From positions 27,188 to 91,187 of the forward strand of contig CAYVQF010000014.1 in NCBI GenBank assembly GCA_964454015.1: 64,000 nucleotides of DNA, written 5' to 3'. Below are positions 1 to 8,381 of the stretch, one piece after another. Numbering within the stretch: the stretch's first letter is position 1; every line of letters starts with the position of its first letter. The notes beneath the pieces are model-generated. The model made no database searches. It was not told the origin of the DNA and saw nothing but the letters and a program-made list of their open reading frames with translations. A program made the position numbers and the translations under genes. The DNA comes from CAYVQF01 sp964454015 (lineage in GTDB: Bacteria > Myxococcota_A > Bradymonadia > UBA4248).

Positions 1-169
1 CGAGAGGCAGCAGATGAGGGTGCAGGAGCACCGGAGGGCATGGGGCACGAGGTACATGGGCGTTCTTCTGGCAGCGCTACCCCCGGAGATGGATGCAGCC
101 GACGAGAGTGCGCCAAGCTTGGAGGTTGCAGGTGCGCTGGCGCGCATGGCCAGCGCCGTGGCCGGCCCC
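1..169. other. window edge, no supported gene
   Basis: This short stretch lies downstream of the minus-strand OmpA gene. A small hairpin (GGCCA at 148-152, TGGCC at 159-163) lies just after that gene's stop but has no T-tract. On the minus strand an open frame begins at 147 and leaves the window after about 49 codons. Several in-frame starts are possible and I cannot tell whether it is a gene. Confidence 0.3.
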
Positions 170-1885
170 CTACGGGGTGCTCACGCCGCGGATGGTGAAC
201 TCCACCCGGCGGTTGCGCGCGCGCCCTTCGGGGGTGTCGTTGGTGTCGATGGGCCTGTCGGGACCATAGCCGATGGCCTGGAGGCGGTCACCATCGACTC
301 CCTTGGAGATCAGGTAGGTGCGCACCGATGCGGCCCTCCGTTGGCTGAGATCCTTGTTGTAGTCGTACTTGCCGCGATCGTCCGTGTGGCCCTCGATGTC
401 GATGGCGCCGATGTTCGGGTTGGCATTGAGCACCTTGGCGACCTCATCGAGGATGGGGAAGCTCTCGGAGAGGATTTTGTCTTTGGCGGTTTCAAAGAAG
501 ACCTGCTCTCTGATGTCGAGTTTGCCTGCTTTGAGGATGACCTTGGCCGTGGGGTCGTCCACGGGGCAGCCATCGTCCACGGCCAAGCCCGGCTCATCGG
601 GGCACTTGTCGAGGTGGTCGGGGATGGTGTCGCCGTCGCGATCGCGGATGGGGCAGCCGTCGGGATCGACCAGGCCAGGTCGGCCTTCACGCGGACACTT
701 GTCGAGGTGGTCGGGGATGGTGTCGCCGTCCGTGTCGAGGGGGCAGCCCGTGTCATCGATGAAGCCGGGCAGGCCTTGGAACGGGCAGCGATCGAAGCGG
801 TCGGGGATGGTGTCACCGTCGGAGTCGATGAGCTCGACCTCGCGACAGTGCTCGGGGATGAGCATGTAGGGGGTGCGGTCGGGGTCGGGGCAGGGCTCGA
901 TTTCTGCCAAATAGCCACCATAGTCGTAATCCTGAGCCCAGCGTCCACCGGCGACCCACTGATAGCCCAGGCCGAAAACGACGCGCGTCGACGGTGAGCC
1001 GGGGCCAAAGGTGCCGCCGCCGATGGCGGCGGTCAAGGCCAAGCCGCGGGCCCAGCCGGGTTCGTTCCACAGGCGATAGCGGAAGCCAATTTCTGCTTCG
1101 ACGGGGCGCTCTTCACTGACCAGCTCGGCGTTGTCGCCAGTGACCGTGATTTCTCCATGCACTTCGACGAGGAGGTCCAGGTTGGGGTGGAAAAAGGGGA
1201 TGGCCGCCGCCCCTGAGAGGAGCAAGGCCTGGCCCAGGGTGTAGCGTCCCAATACGGCCGTTGGGCGGTAGCGGTAGCCCAAGTTGCCGGCAAAGCGCGA
1301 CTTTCCAAAGGGGTTGAACTCGATGGCGGCCCTGATGTCGAAGCTGACGCTGTCGTCACCGAAGTGGGCGCTGGTTTTTCCGGTGGGGAGACCGAGATCG
1401 GCAATGATGGCCAAGCCGACGGGGAAGTCGAGGAGGTCCAAGATCCGGCCCTTGAGGACGACACGCATGTCGCCGACGCCCATGGCGTCATCGAGCTCGG
1501 CGTAGGGGCCCGTGCGCAGGTCTGAGCCCGTGGAGAAGCCGATGGGCAGTACCAAGCCGAGCTCGGCGTAGTCGAAGAAGGCCATGCTGACCAGCAGGTC
1601 TGCGAAAAACTGGTGATTCACATAGGACTTGCGCTCAGCGTCGCCCGAGAGGCGGAGCAAGAGCGGGTCGTGGCCATAGTTTAAGTAAAAGCCGCCCGTG
1701 AGGCGCAGGTGCTCGTCGATGTTGGTGCCATAGACGGTGAGATAGTCGCTGGGGTTGGGTGAGGGGCGCCAGCGCTGCAGATTGTGGGCGGGGATTGGAT
1801 CCTCGGCGGTCTGTGACCAGGCGAGGCCGGGGGACAGGGTGAGGAGCAGCGTGAGGAGAACAGGCAGGACTCTTGTGCCAAACAT
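170..1885 (-). CDS. OmpA-family outer-membrane protein with TSP3 repeats
   Basis: Predicted outer-membrane porin-like protein of 571 residues anchored to peptidoglycan. The order is a signal peptide (hydrophobic core VLPVLLTLLLTL), about 320 residues of beta-rich barrel-like sequence, three calcium-binding TSP3 repeats of the DxDGDTIPDxxDxCP type, and a C-terminal OmpA domain. The OmpA domain carries the peptidoglycan-binding signature NKDLSQRRAASVRTYL and the closing RNRRVEF. The start at 1885 is chosen because it opens directly onto a good signal peptide; an in-frame ATG at 1921 would add 12 residues. It is a paralogue in architecture of the OmpA protein at 50120-51910. Family assignment is firm; the transported substrate, if any, is unknown. 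Confidence 0.85.
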   Translation of the reverse strand: MFGTRVLPVLLTLLLTLSPGLAWSQTAEDPIPAHNLQRWRPSPNPSDYLTVYGTNIDEHLRLTGGFYLNYGHDPLLLRLSGDAERKSYVNHQFFADLLVSMAFFDYAELGLVLPIGFSTGSDLRTGPYAELDDAMGVGDMRVVLKGRILDLLDFPVGLAIIADLGLPTGKTSAHFGDDSVSFDIRAAIEFNPFGKSRFAGNLGYRYRPTAVLGRYTLGQALLLSGAAAIPFFHPNLDLLVEVHGEITVTGDNAELVSEERPVEAEIGFRYRLWNEPGWARGLALTAAIGGGTFGPGSPSTRVVFGLGYQWVAGGRWAQDYDYGGYLAEIEPCPDPDRTPYMLIPEHCREVELIDSDGDTIPDRFDRCPFQGLPGFIDDTGCPLDTDGDTIPDHLDKCPREGRPGLVDPDGCPIRDRDGDTIPDHLDKCPDEPGLAVDDGCPVDDPTAKVILKAGKLDIREQVFFETAKDKILSESFPILDEVAKVLNANPNIGAIDIEGHTDDRGKYDYNKDLSQRRAASVRTYLISKGVDGDRLQAIGYGPDRPIDTNDTPEGRARNRRVEFTIRGVSTP

Positions 1886-2108
1886 GAAAATGCCCCAGTG
1901 AGAGGAGACAGAAGGGCGCATCCAGCATCGATCCGGAGTCGACGTTTGCGCGGCTCTGGAGGGAAAGCGCTGTAAAATCAGTGCCGTATGGACACCGTCT
2001 TGCGCACGGAGATAATAGCTCAGGGGCCCACTGGGGACAAGACGTCGGCGCGCGCGTGCAGCGTGCAGCGCGCAACGTACAGCGAGGATGACGGCAGCGG
2101 GCTCGCTG

Positions 2109-4286
2109 TCAGAGCTCTACGGCGTAAACGAAGGAAGCTCTGGGGAAGCGCAACAGCCGCTCAGCGATGGTGTCCAGGGGGAGGGCTTTGCCATCGACGT
2201 GGGTGGCGCGCAGGGATTCGCCGAGCTCGCGATCGCCGCGGGCTTTGATGCCTCCCGCCAGGCGCATGAGCTTATCGAGGGCTTGAGGGAAGCGCTCGAA
2301 GTCCATGACGAAGGCGCCGCGATCGGTGCCGTTGGCGGCCATGAGCTCAGGGTCGAAGCGCATGGCGCCTTCCTGGATAAGGAAGCCGATCTGAATGGCG
2401 GCGAGCTGTGGGTAGGGTCGCCAGCGCCCCTCTGCGGTGTAGAGGCCGCGTGAGATCTGGCTGAGGGCCCAGAAGACGGCGTCGGCATAACTGGCGTGGG
2501 CCAGGTCGGCGTCGATGAGGCCTTTCTCCTGAAGGAAAGCGATGTACCACATGGCGGCGGTTTGGGCCTTGAGCTCTTCCAGGAGGGTGGCCAGGGGCCC
2601 GCCGAAGGCATCATTGTCGGTCTTGCCGTCGACTTTGTATTCGTGGGAGGGTCCGAAGTTGTGGGCGGCCTCGTGGAGGATGGTTCCGAGGAGGTTAGGG
2701 GTCGCGGCGTCGACGAAGCTGCTCATGGCGTCGGGGACGAAGAGCGCGGCGGCTTGGGTGCGGCGCACCTGCATGCTGTCGGGATCGGTGTAGAGGTTGC
2801 TCATGACCACGGTGCGTCCGCGGCCTTCGTTGGCGACGGGACCCCAATTGGGGAGGCTCTGTCCGATGGTCGCTCCGAAGGGGTTGCGGTCATCGCCAGC
2901 GTTGGAGACGATGTCGATGAAGTCGGGCAGTTGAAAGGAGACAGGGCGTGCTTGATAGGGTGCGCCACAGGCCTCGGCCATGTGGGCTTCCATCTCCTGC
3001 TGCACTGGGGCGAGTCGGTCTTGCCAGTAGAGTGAGTCGGTGTTGATCCGGGCCAAAGTGAGGTGGAATCCCGCCTTGCGGCTGCAGGGTTCCCAATAGG
3101 TTTCGTCGGGGGCGACGCGGACGTACCACCTGGAGTTGCGGGCGTTCATGGCGGCCCAAGCCTCGTCGGCCGGCTCCCAGTGGTTGTCTTCAAAGGCCTG
3201 GGCGGCGGCTTCGAGGTAGGTGACGAGGGCGTCCTCGCCGGCTTGGCCGATGGCCGTGGCGGCTTGACGGAGATCCGCGGCGATGGCCTGCATGAGGTCT
3301 TGGTAGTGGCTGGTGTAGGGGACGGCGACGAGATCCTGGCCGTCCTGTTTGACCACGGTGAAGGGATCGAGGAGGGCTTTGTTGTCGGGGTGTGCTTCGA
3401 GGCGGGTGCAGAAGTCTTCGTCCGCCTGTAGAGCAGCAGGGTAGACGTCGACTCTGACCTTGGCGACGCCGGCCAGGGCGCTGCAGGCGGCGACGCGCTC
3501 GGTCTTGGGGCTCTTGCAGCGGGGTCCCCAGTTGCGGTGGAAGAGGGCTTGGCTGAACCAGTCTCCTGCGGGGAGGCGCTTGATGAGGCCTTCCAGGCCA
3601 TTCTGGCGGGCGTAGAGACGATCGATTTTGGCGCTGGCTTGTAGGATGTGGTTCACAAAGGCCTTTTCGTGTTCCGAGAGGCTCCGGAGGTCATTGTAGA
3701 CCAGGGTGGCCTTGCCCTCGTCGAGTTCTTCGATGACCCAGCGCAAGCGCTCGGCTTCGGCTGCTTCGAGTCCTTCGGGGAGGGGGGCGCGCCAGGCGTC
3801 GAGCATGGCCTGATAGGCGGTGTAGAACTCGGCGCTGAAGCCTTCGTTGAGGCGCCAGGGGATGTGTCGGGCCTGTGGATAGAAGAGGAGGGTCACCACC
3901 TCGTCGGGTTGAACGATGCCATCTTGATTGGTGTCGTGGCGCCAGAAGAGGGGGATGAAGAGGCGGACGGCCATCTTGTTGAAGGTGTCGCGATCCAGGG
4001 CGTCGAGGGCGGGTCGTTCTTCGCTGGGCTCGGTGGGCTCGGTGGGCACGGGATCATCCTCTTTGGTCACGGTGTTTGGGTCAGTGGCCACGGGTTCTGT
4101 ACCTTCGTCGCTGGTTGGGGAGGCGGGGGACGTTGGGGGCTTGCCGTCGTCTGCCGTGGTGGTGCCGGGCTCTGCTGAGGCTGCCTCAATGGGTTGCTTT
4201 TGCGCTTTGTTGTCTTGGCTGGGTTGACAGGCCGTGACGGCGAGTAGCAGGGCGGCTAGGCCCACGACAACCTTGTAAGTCGACAT
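2109..4286 (-). CDS. M49-like zinc metallopeptidase lipoprotein
   Basis: A 725-residue predicted lipoprotein: signal peptide with lipobox LLAVTAC, then a Pro/Thr/Glu-rich linker of roughly 80 residues. One EF-hand-like loop (DTNQDGIVQPDE) follows near residue 110. The C-terminal part has a zinc-site HEAAH at about 538-542, followed about 30 residues later by EELKA. This pairing (HExxH...EExKAD) resembles the peptidase M49 / Nudix-hydrolase-3-type metallopeptidases rather than the generic zincins, so the enzyme would be a periplasmic or surface exopeptidase-like hydrolase. The start at 4286 has GAGG seven bases upstream; a further upstream in-frame ATG at 4304 lacks one. It is separated by 23 bases from the stop of the upstream pseudokinase-phosphatase gene, so the two may be cotranscribed. 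The substrate is not predictable. Confidence 0.6.
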   Translation of the reverse strand: MSTYKVVVGLAALLLAVTACQPSQDNKAQKQPIEAASAEPGTTTADDGKPPTSPASPTSDEGTEPVATDPNTVTKEDDPVPTEPTEPSEERPALDALDRDTFNKMAVRLFIPLFWRHDTNQDGIVQPDEVVTLLFYPQARHIPWRLNEGFSAEFYTAYQAMLDAWRAPLPEGLEAAEAERLRWVIEELDEGKATLVYNDLRSLSEHEKAFVNHILQASAKIDRLYARQNGLEGLIKRLPAGDWFSQALFHRNWGPRCKSPKTERVAACSALAGVAKVRVDVYPAALQADEDFCTRLEAHPDNKALLDPFTVVKQDGQDLVAVPYTSHYQDLMQAIAADLRQAATAIGQAGEDALVTYLEAAAQAFEDNHWEPADEAWAAMNARNSRWYVRVAPDETYWEPCSRKAGFHLTLARINTDSLYWQDRLAPVQQEMEAHMAEACGAPYQARPVSFQLPDFIDIVSNAGDDRNPFGATIGQSLPNWGPVANEGRGRTVVMSNLYTDPDSMQVRRTQAAALFVPDAMSSFVDAATPNLLGTILHEAAHNFGPSHEYKVDGKTDNDAFGGPLATLLEELKAQTAAMWYIAFLQEKGLIDADLAHASYADAVFWALSQISRGLYTAEGRWRPYPQLAAIQIGFLIQEGAMRFDPELMAANGTDRGAFVMDFERFPQALDKLMRLAGGIKARGDRELGESLRATHVDGKALPLDTIAERLLRFPRASFVYAVEL

Positions 4287-4309
4287 GATGTACCTCAGGG
4301 GCAAGGGCG

Positions 4310-6526
4310 TCAGTGGTGGACGGCGCCGATGGGGGGATCTTGCGAGAAGAAGAGGGCCACGACGATGACGTTGTCCACGCCGCCGCGGCGGATGGCCTCG
4401 CGGCAGAGGGTGTCGGCGGCGGCGCCGGCGTTGGGGGCTTCCGTCATGATGTCGCGCATGGTGGGGCGCGGCAGCATGCCCCAGACACCGTCAGAGACCA
4501 GCACGAGGCGGTCGCCGGGGCAGGCGTCGAGAACCCCAACACCCTGGGTGTTCTCGAAGCCGTCGAAGAGCTCGGCCCGGATCACGTGGTCGGCGCCAAC
4601 GGAGCGCATCAGGATGTTTTTTTCGTCGGCGACCTCGGCTTGCTCTTGGGTCATTTGTCCCGCTTTGACCATCATGCCCACCAGGCTGTGATCTTCGCTG
4701 AGAAAGCTGAGTTTGCCTTCGCGCAGTAAGATGGCCCGGGAATCACCCACATGGGCGAGGGCGAGCTGATTGTCGACCAAGAGGACGCCGGTGAAGGTGG
4801 TCCCCATTCTTCTGGCGCCGCCCTCTCTGGCGACGGTTTCGACGAGGCAGCGGCTGCCAGCCGCCGCGATTTTCTTGCAGTAGGCGGCGATGTTGGCGCG
4901 GATGATGTCGTGATCGGTGTCAAAGAGGAGTTCTTGGAAGGCACGCAGGGCGCCTTGTACGGCGAGCTCGCTGGCGCGGTCGCCGTCTTCGTGGCCGCCC
5001 ATGCCGTCGGCGACGCAGTAGTAGCCGCAGTGGCGCTGCTGGGTGCGGTGGTGCGCTTTGAACTCGAGGTAGGCGCCTGAGTCTTGGTTGACGATGCGGA
5101 GGGGGTTCATGCCGGTGGAGCTCTTCATGGCGACATCCACCCGGATCTGTGGACGCTGCTCGCGTTCGAGCTGCATGAGGGCGCGCTCGACGTCGCGGAT
5201 GTCGAAGAAGCGCTCCGACGGCAGACTGAGGGTGCGACTGATGACCTGGTGCACCATGGGGACGAGGACGCTGGGCACCTCCCAGTAAGGGGTCTTGGGT
5301 GTGCCCATGGCGAGCTCGTGCCCGGTGATGGCGCGGAAGAGCAGGGCACCTAGCGAGTAGATGTCAGCGCCCTCGTCGGCTGGCCCCTGCTCGCCGATTT
5401 CGGGTGCGGTGTAGGGTGAGGCCAGGGGGTAGGGGGGGCGCTCGACGGTCTCGCAGAGGTTGAGAAAGTCCGTGAGGGTCACCTGCCATTTGGCGCCGTT
5501 GCGCTTGACGTCAAAGGAGGTGGGTCGGAGGCTGGAGAGGATGTAGCCGCTCTGGTGGAGGCGGCCCAAGAGGCGGGCGACCTCGCGGAGGATGCGGACG
5601 TGATCGACCATGGTCACGTCATCGGCGTCGTAGAGATGGACGTAGGCGTGCCCTTCAGAGGGATCGATGAGGAGGTATTGGTAGTCGTCGTCGGTCCAGA
5701 AGGCGTGCACCCTTGGCAATCCCGGCACGACATTCTCGGCGTGGACGTCTTGGAGGGCGCGCCATTCGACACCGTAGCGGACGAAGGGCGCGTCTTTGGC
5801 CCCCTGTTTGAGCACGAGCGGTGTCGATTGGCCGTCGAGGAGCACCCGATAGCGCCGCTCGTAAGTCTGAACGGCGATGCAGCTCATGAGCCGCAGGGAG
5901 CGTCCTTCGACGGTGAGTGATGTGAGGTTGAGCAGCGACTCCGGTGGGCTGTGATGGGCGAACCAGAGTTCCTCTGCTTGCAAAACAGGCAGCTCGCGGG
6001 TCTGCTCGGAGAGGCCAGTGCGGCTCGCGAAATCGGCGGTGGGCAGGCTGGAGAAGATCTCTTCGAGGCCTTGTTCCTTGACGCCTGCGAAGTCCTCTTC
6101 ACCCTCGGGGATGGGCCCCAAGATAACGGCATCATTGAGGGACTGGTCGAGGGTTGCTTCCGTGGACGGGGCACCTCTGTTGGGATCCACGTCCGCAGAT
6201 GGGCGCGCGGTCCCCGGGACGGACCCGGGCGTGAGGTCTGCGTCGGCGGGCGCGACGGTGGCCGGGGCTGGGCTCAGCTCGGGCTGGGGAGCATCGGTGC
6301 GCGTAGGGGGTGAGGTCTGCTCTGGGGGCGCGTGGTTGACCGTCGCGTTCGCTGGTTCTTTCCCGGACCCGTTGGTGGCCGCTGGCTCAGGCGCGTCGTC
6401 GTTGGTGCGCGCAATCTGGGTCCGTATTCCAGTGCTTCCCAGTTCTGGCCGCTCTGCGTCAGCGCCCGCGGCGGCGACGGAGGGACCAACCGGTGGCGAT
6501 TCTTGTGCGTCCGCGTCTTTACCCAT
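4310..6526 (-). CDS. pseudokinase - PP2C phosphatase fusion
   Basis: About 738 residues. A Pro/Ala/Thr-rich N-terminal tail of roughly 150 residues precedes a protein-kinase-like domain, followed by a complete PP2C-type Ser/Thr phosphatase domain. The kinase part keeps a beta3 lysine (VLK), the APE motif and the C-lobe pattern GADIYSLGALLF. The catalytic HRDLKPxN is replaced by LSSLRPTS and DFG by DFL, so it lacks the catalytic Asp, the Lys and the Asn. The phosphatase keeps all metal and phosphate motifs: DGMGGHEDGD, MGTTFTG, HVGDSRA, SDGVWGM and the closing VDNVIVV. The likely role is reversal of Ser/Thr phosphorylation, with the dead kinase as a regulatory or targeting module. The start is uncertain: 6526 is used, while in-frame ATGs at 6604 and 6673 would add a Trp-rich stretch without a clear ribosome site. 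Confidence 0.8.
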   Translation of the reverse strand: MGKDADAQESPPVGPSVAAAGADAERPELGSTGIRTQIARTNDDAPEPAATNGSGKEPANATVNHAPPEQTSPPTRTDAPQPELSPAPATVAPADADLTPGSVPGTARPSADVDPNRGAPSTEATLDQSLNDAVILGPIPEGEEDFAGVKEQGLEEIFSSLPTADFASRTGLSEQTRELPVLQAEELWFAHHSPPESLLNLTSLTVEGRSLRLMSCIAVQTYERRYRVLLDGQSTPLVLKQGAKDAPFVRYGVEWRALQDVHAENVVPGLPRVHAFWTDDDYQYLLIDPSEGHAYVHLYDADDVTMVDHVRILREVARLLGRLHQSGYILSSLRPTSFDVKRNGAKWQVTLTDFLNLCETVERPPYPLASPYTAPEIGEQGPADEGADIYSLGALLFRAITGHELAMGTPKTPYWEVPSVLVPMVHQVISRTLSLPSERFFDIRDVERALMQLEREQRPQIRVDVAMKSSTGMNPLRIVNQDSGAYLEFKAHHRTQQRHCGYYCVADGMGGHEDGDRASELAVQGALRAFQELLFDTDHDIIRANIAAYCKKIAAAGSRCLVETVAREGGARRMGTTFTGVLLVDNQLALAHVGDSRAILLREGKLSFLSEDHSLVGMMVKAGQMTQEQAEVADEKNILMRSVGADHVIRAELFDGFENTQGVGVLDACPGDRLVLVSDGVWGMLPRPTMRDIMTEAPNAGAAADTLCREAIRRGGVDNVIVVALFFSQDPPIGAVHH

Positions 6527-6944
6527 GCCGCTCACTGGTTCAACCCACCAAAATCCCCATTGGAAAACCCACCCGAGCCACCCACGACGCCAGACCCCAG
6601 TCATGCGATCCAGCTTGCCCCTGAAGGGAGCCAGAATGCACTGTGCATAACACCGTGCAAGGGCAAGTCGCAAGATGCGCGTGCGAGGGTGACGTGAGTG
6701 TCTTGGGAGCGATGGGCGGGTTGCGGTGCGGCGCTAGGCTGAATTTGCTCGGGAAATTTCCTTTGGCCAGAGCGCTGCGGGTACGGGGCGGGATTTTTTT
6801 TTCGCGCTATGGACGAATACAGTTGCGCTCATTAGACTACACGTGTGGCATCAACTTGCGTCGTTGCGGCCTTGTGGCCGAGAGTGATAACCCCGGATGG
6901 GGAGGTGTTCCTACCTGTGCCAGTGAACAGCCGAGGAGGCTCCT
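6527..6944. other. divergent intergenic region
   Basis: This 418-base region separates the minus-strand pseudokinase-phosphatase gene from the plus-strand TSP3 protein gene and must hold both promoters. A T-run lies near 6795. I find no convincing -35/-10 pair, inverted repeat or RNA gene. A strong ribosome-binding site (GAGGAGG) directly precedes the ATG at 6945. Confidence 0.5.
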
Positions 6945-8294
6945 ATGCGATGGAAATTTGCGGTCGTTTTTTCCGTGGCCATGTTTTTTGCGCTTGGTAG
7001 CAATGCCCAAGCCCAAGAAGACCCGCCCTTTGAGTGCGACAACCTCTTTGGCGACTGTGGTACGCCAGAGCAGAGCGGCGGTGGCGGTTGCGGCGGTGGC
7101 GGGTCGATTCTCATCAATAACACGGACTTGGGTGACACCTACCAGTTTGCTGACGACTATGACAGCGATGGTATCGAGGATCCTTCCGACAACTGTCCGC
7201 GGGTGCCGAACCCGGATCAGTTGGACTCCGATGGCGATGGCATCGGCGACGCCTGTGATAATTGCATCAACGTTGCCAACCCGGATCAGTCGGACATCGA
7301 TGGCGATGGCGTTGGCGACGCCTGTGATGACGACATGGATGGCGACGAGATCCCGAACGCCGAGGACAACTGCCCGACGGTGCCGAACCCCGGTCAAGAA
7401 GACCTCGACGGTGATGGGGTGGGCGATGCCTGCGATCCCGACATCGACGGCGATGGGATCAACAACCTCGATGACCCCTGCCCGATGAACGCTGAGATTT
7501 CTTCGCCTTCTCCGGATCAACAAGACCTCTGCTTCCCTGACACCGATGGCGACGGTGTGCGCGATTTCGGCCCCAACGCGGACAACTGCATGCTGGTTTA
7601 CAACCCGGATCAGGCCGACATGGATGGCGATGGAGTAGGCGATGCATGCGACTTGGACATCGACGGCGACACCATCCCGAACCATCTCGACAATTGCCCG
7701 ACCGTGCCGAACCCGGATCAGGCCGATGCCGATCGCGATGGTATCGGTGACGCCTGTGACTTGGACTTCTGTTTCGTCGTCTTGGGCGATCAAGCCAACT
7801 GTTTGGATCCCACGGACGCGAGCCTGCGGGTCTACAGTCCCGACGTGGTGACCGAGACGGGTGAGTCTCTGCGCCTGCGTCTCTTTGCCAACCGGCGCAA
7901 TCAGGCCATGCGCTACACTTGGCGGATCGTGTCATTGCCCAATGGCTCTTCGGCGCGCATCGAGCAGCCGCGCGGTGCCGTGACGGTTTCGACGCCCTTC
8001 GAGTACCGCTATCTCGACAAATCGGTGCCGCGTTTCGTGGCTGATCTTCCCGGCACCTATCACATCGAGGTGACGGCGGTGACGGTTTTCGAAGACCAGG
8101 TCTCGCGTCAGGTCGAGCAGACGGCGACGCACCTCATGCGCATCGAGGTGTCTGGCACGCCCGTGTCCCTGGGTGCCGGTCCTGCCGATGGTTGTCAGAG
8201 CCTCCTGCTGAGCTCGCCTCGCGGCTGGGGCGGTGTCTCGATGCTCATGCTTGGTTTGTTGGCTGCGCTGGTCTTGCGTCGCAGAAAACGCTAG
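6945..8294 (+). CDS. secreted TSP3-repeat protein with MYXO-CTERM-like tail
   Basis: A 449-residue exported protein. It has a signal peptide ending in NAQAQ, a Gly/Cys-rich segment (GGGGCGGGG), then about eight calcium-binding TSP3 repeats of the form DxDGDGxGDACDNC between residues 65 and 270. A beta-rich Ig-like region follows (residues about 290-400). The C-terminus has a Gly/Cys segment, one hydrophobic helix (MLMLGLLAALVL) and a basic end RRRKR, the layout of MYXO-CTERM/GlyGly-CTERM surface-sorting tails. The ATG has a near-perfect Shine-Dalgarno GAGGAGG. It opens the surface-protein run that continues to 16579, with 87 bases to the next gene. It is probably a calcium-stabilised cell-surface protein; no catalytic motif is visible. 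Confidence 0.8.
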   Translation: MRWKFAVVFSVAMFFALGSNAQAQEDPPFECDNLFGDCGTPEQSGGGGCGGGGSILINNTDLGDTYQFADDYDSDGIEDPSDNCPRVPNPDQLDSDGDGIGDACDNCINVANPDQSDIDGDGVGDACDDDMDGDEIPNAEDNCPTVPNPGQEDLDGDGVGDACDPDIDGDGINNLDDPCPMNAEISSPSPDQQDLCFPDTDGDGVRDFGPNADNCMLVYNPDQADMDGDGVGDACDLDIDGDTIPNHLDNCPTVPNPDQADADRDGIGDACDLDFCFVVLGDQANCLDPTDASLRVYSPDVVTETGESLRLRLFANRRNQAMRYTWRIVSLPNGSSARIEQPRGAVTVSTPFEYRYLDKSVPRFVADLPGTYHIEVTAVTVFEDQVSRQVEQTATHLMRIEVSGTPVSLGAGPADGCQSLLLSSPRGWGGVSMLMLGLLAALVLRRRKR

Positions 8295-8381
8295 AGTGCC
8301 TAGCGTCAGCAAGTCTGGCCCGAGGCTGGTCGGCGGCGGGCCCAACCTGTATCGCTCTTGCCTCGGCTGAGACCTGTCAAC

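Noticed and set aside
14..997. Long plus-strand open frame (327 codons) opposite the first OmpA gene
   Set aside because: It is antisense to the OmpA/TSP3 coding region; high GC and repeats of Asp codons keep the opposite frame open. No ribosome site and no protein-like composition.
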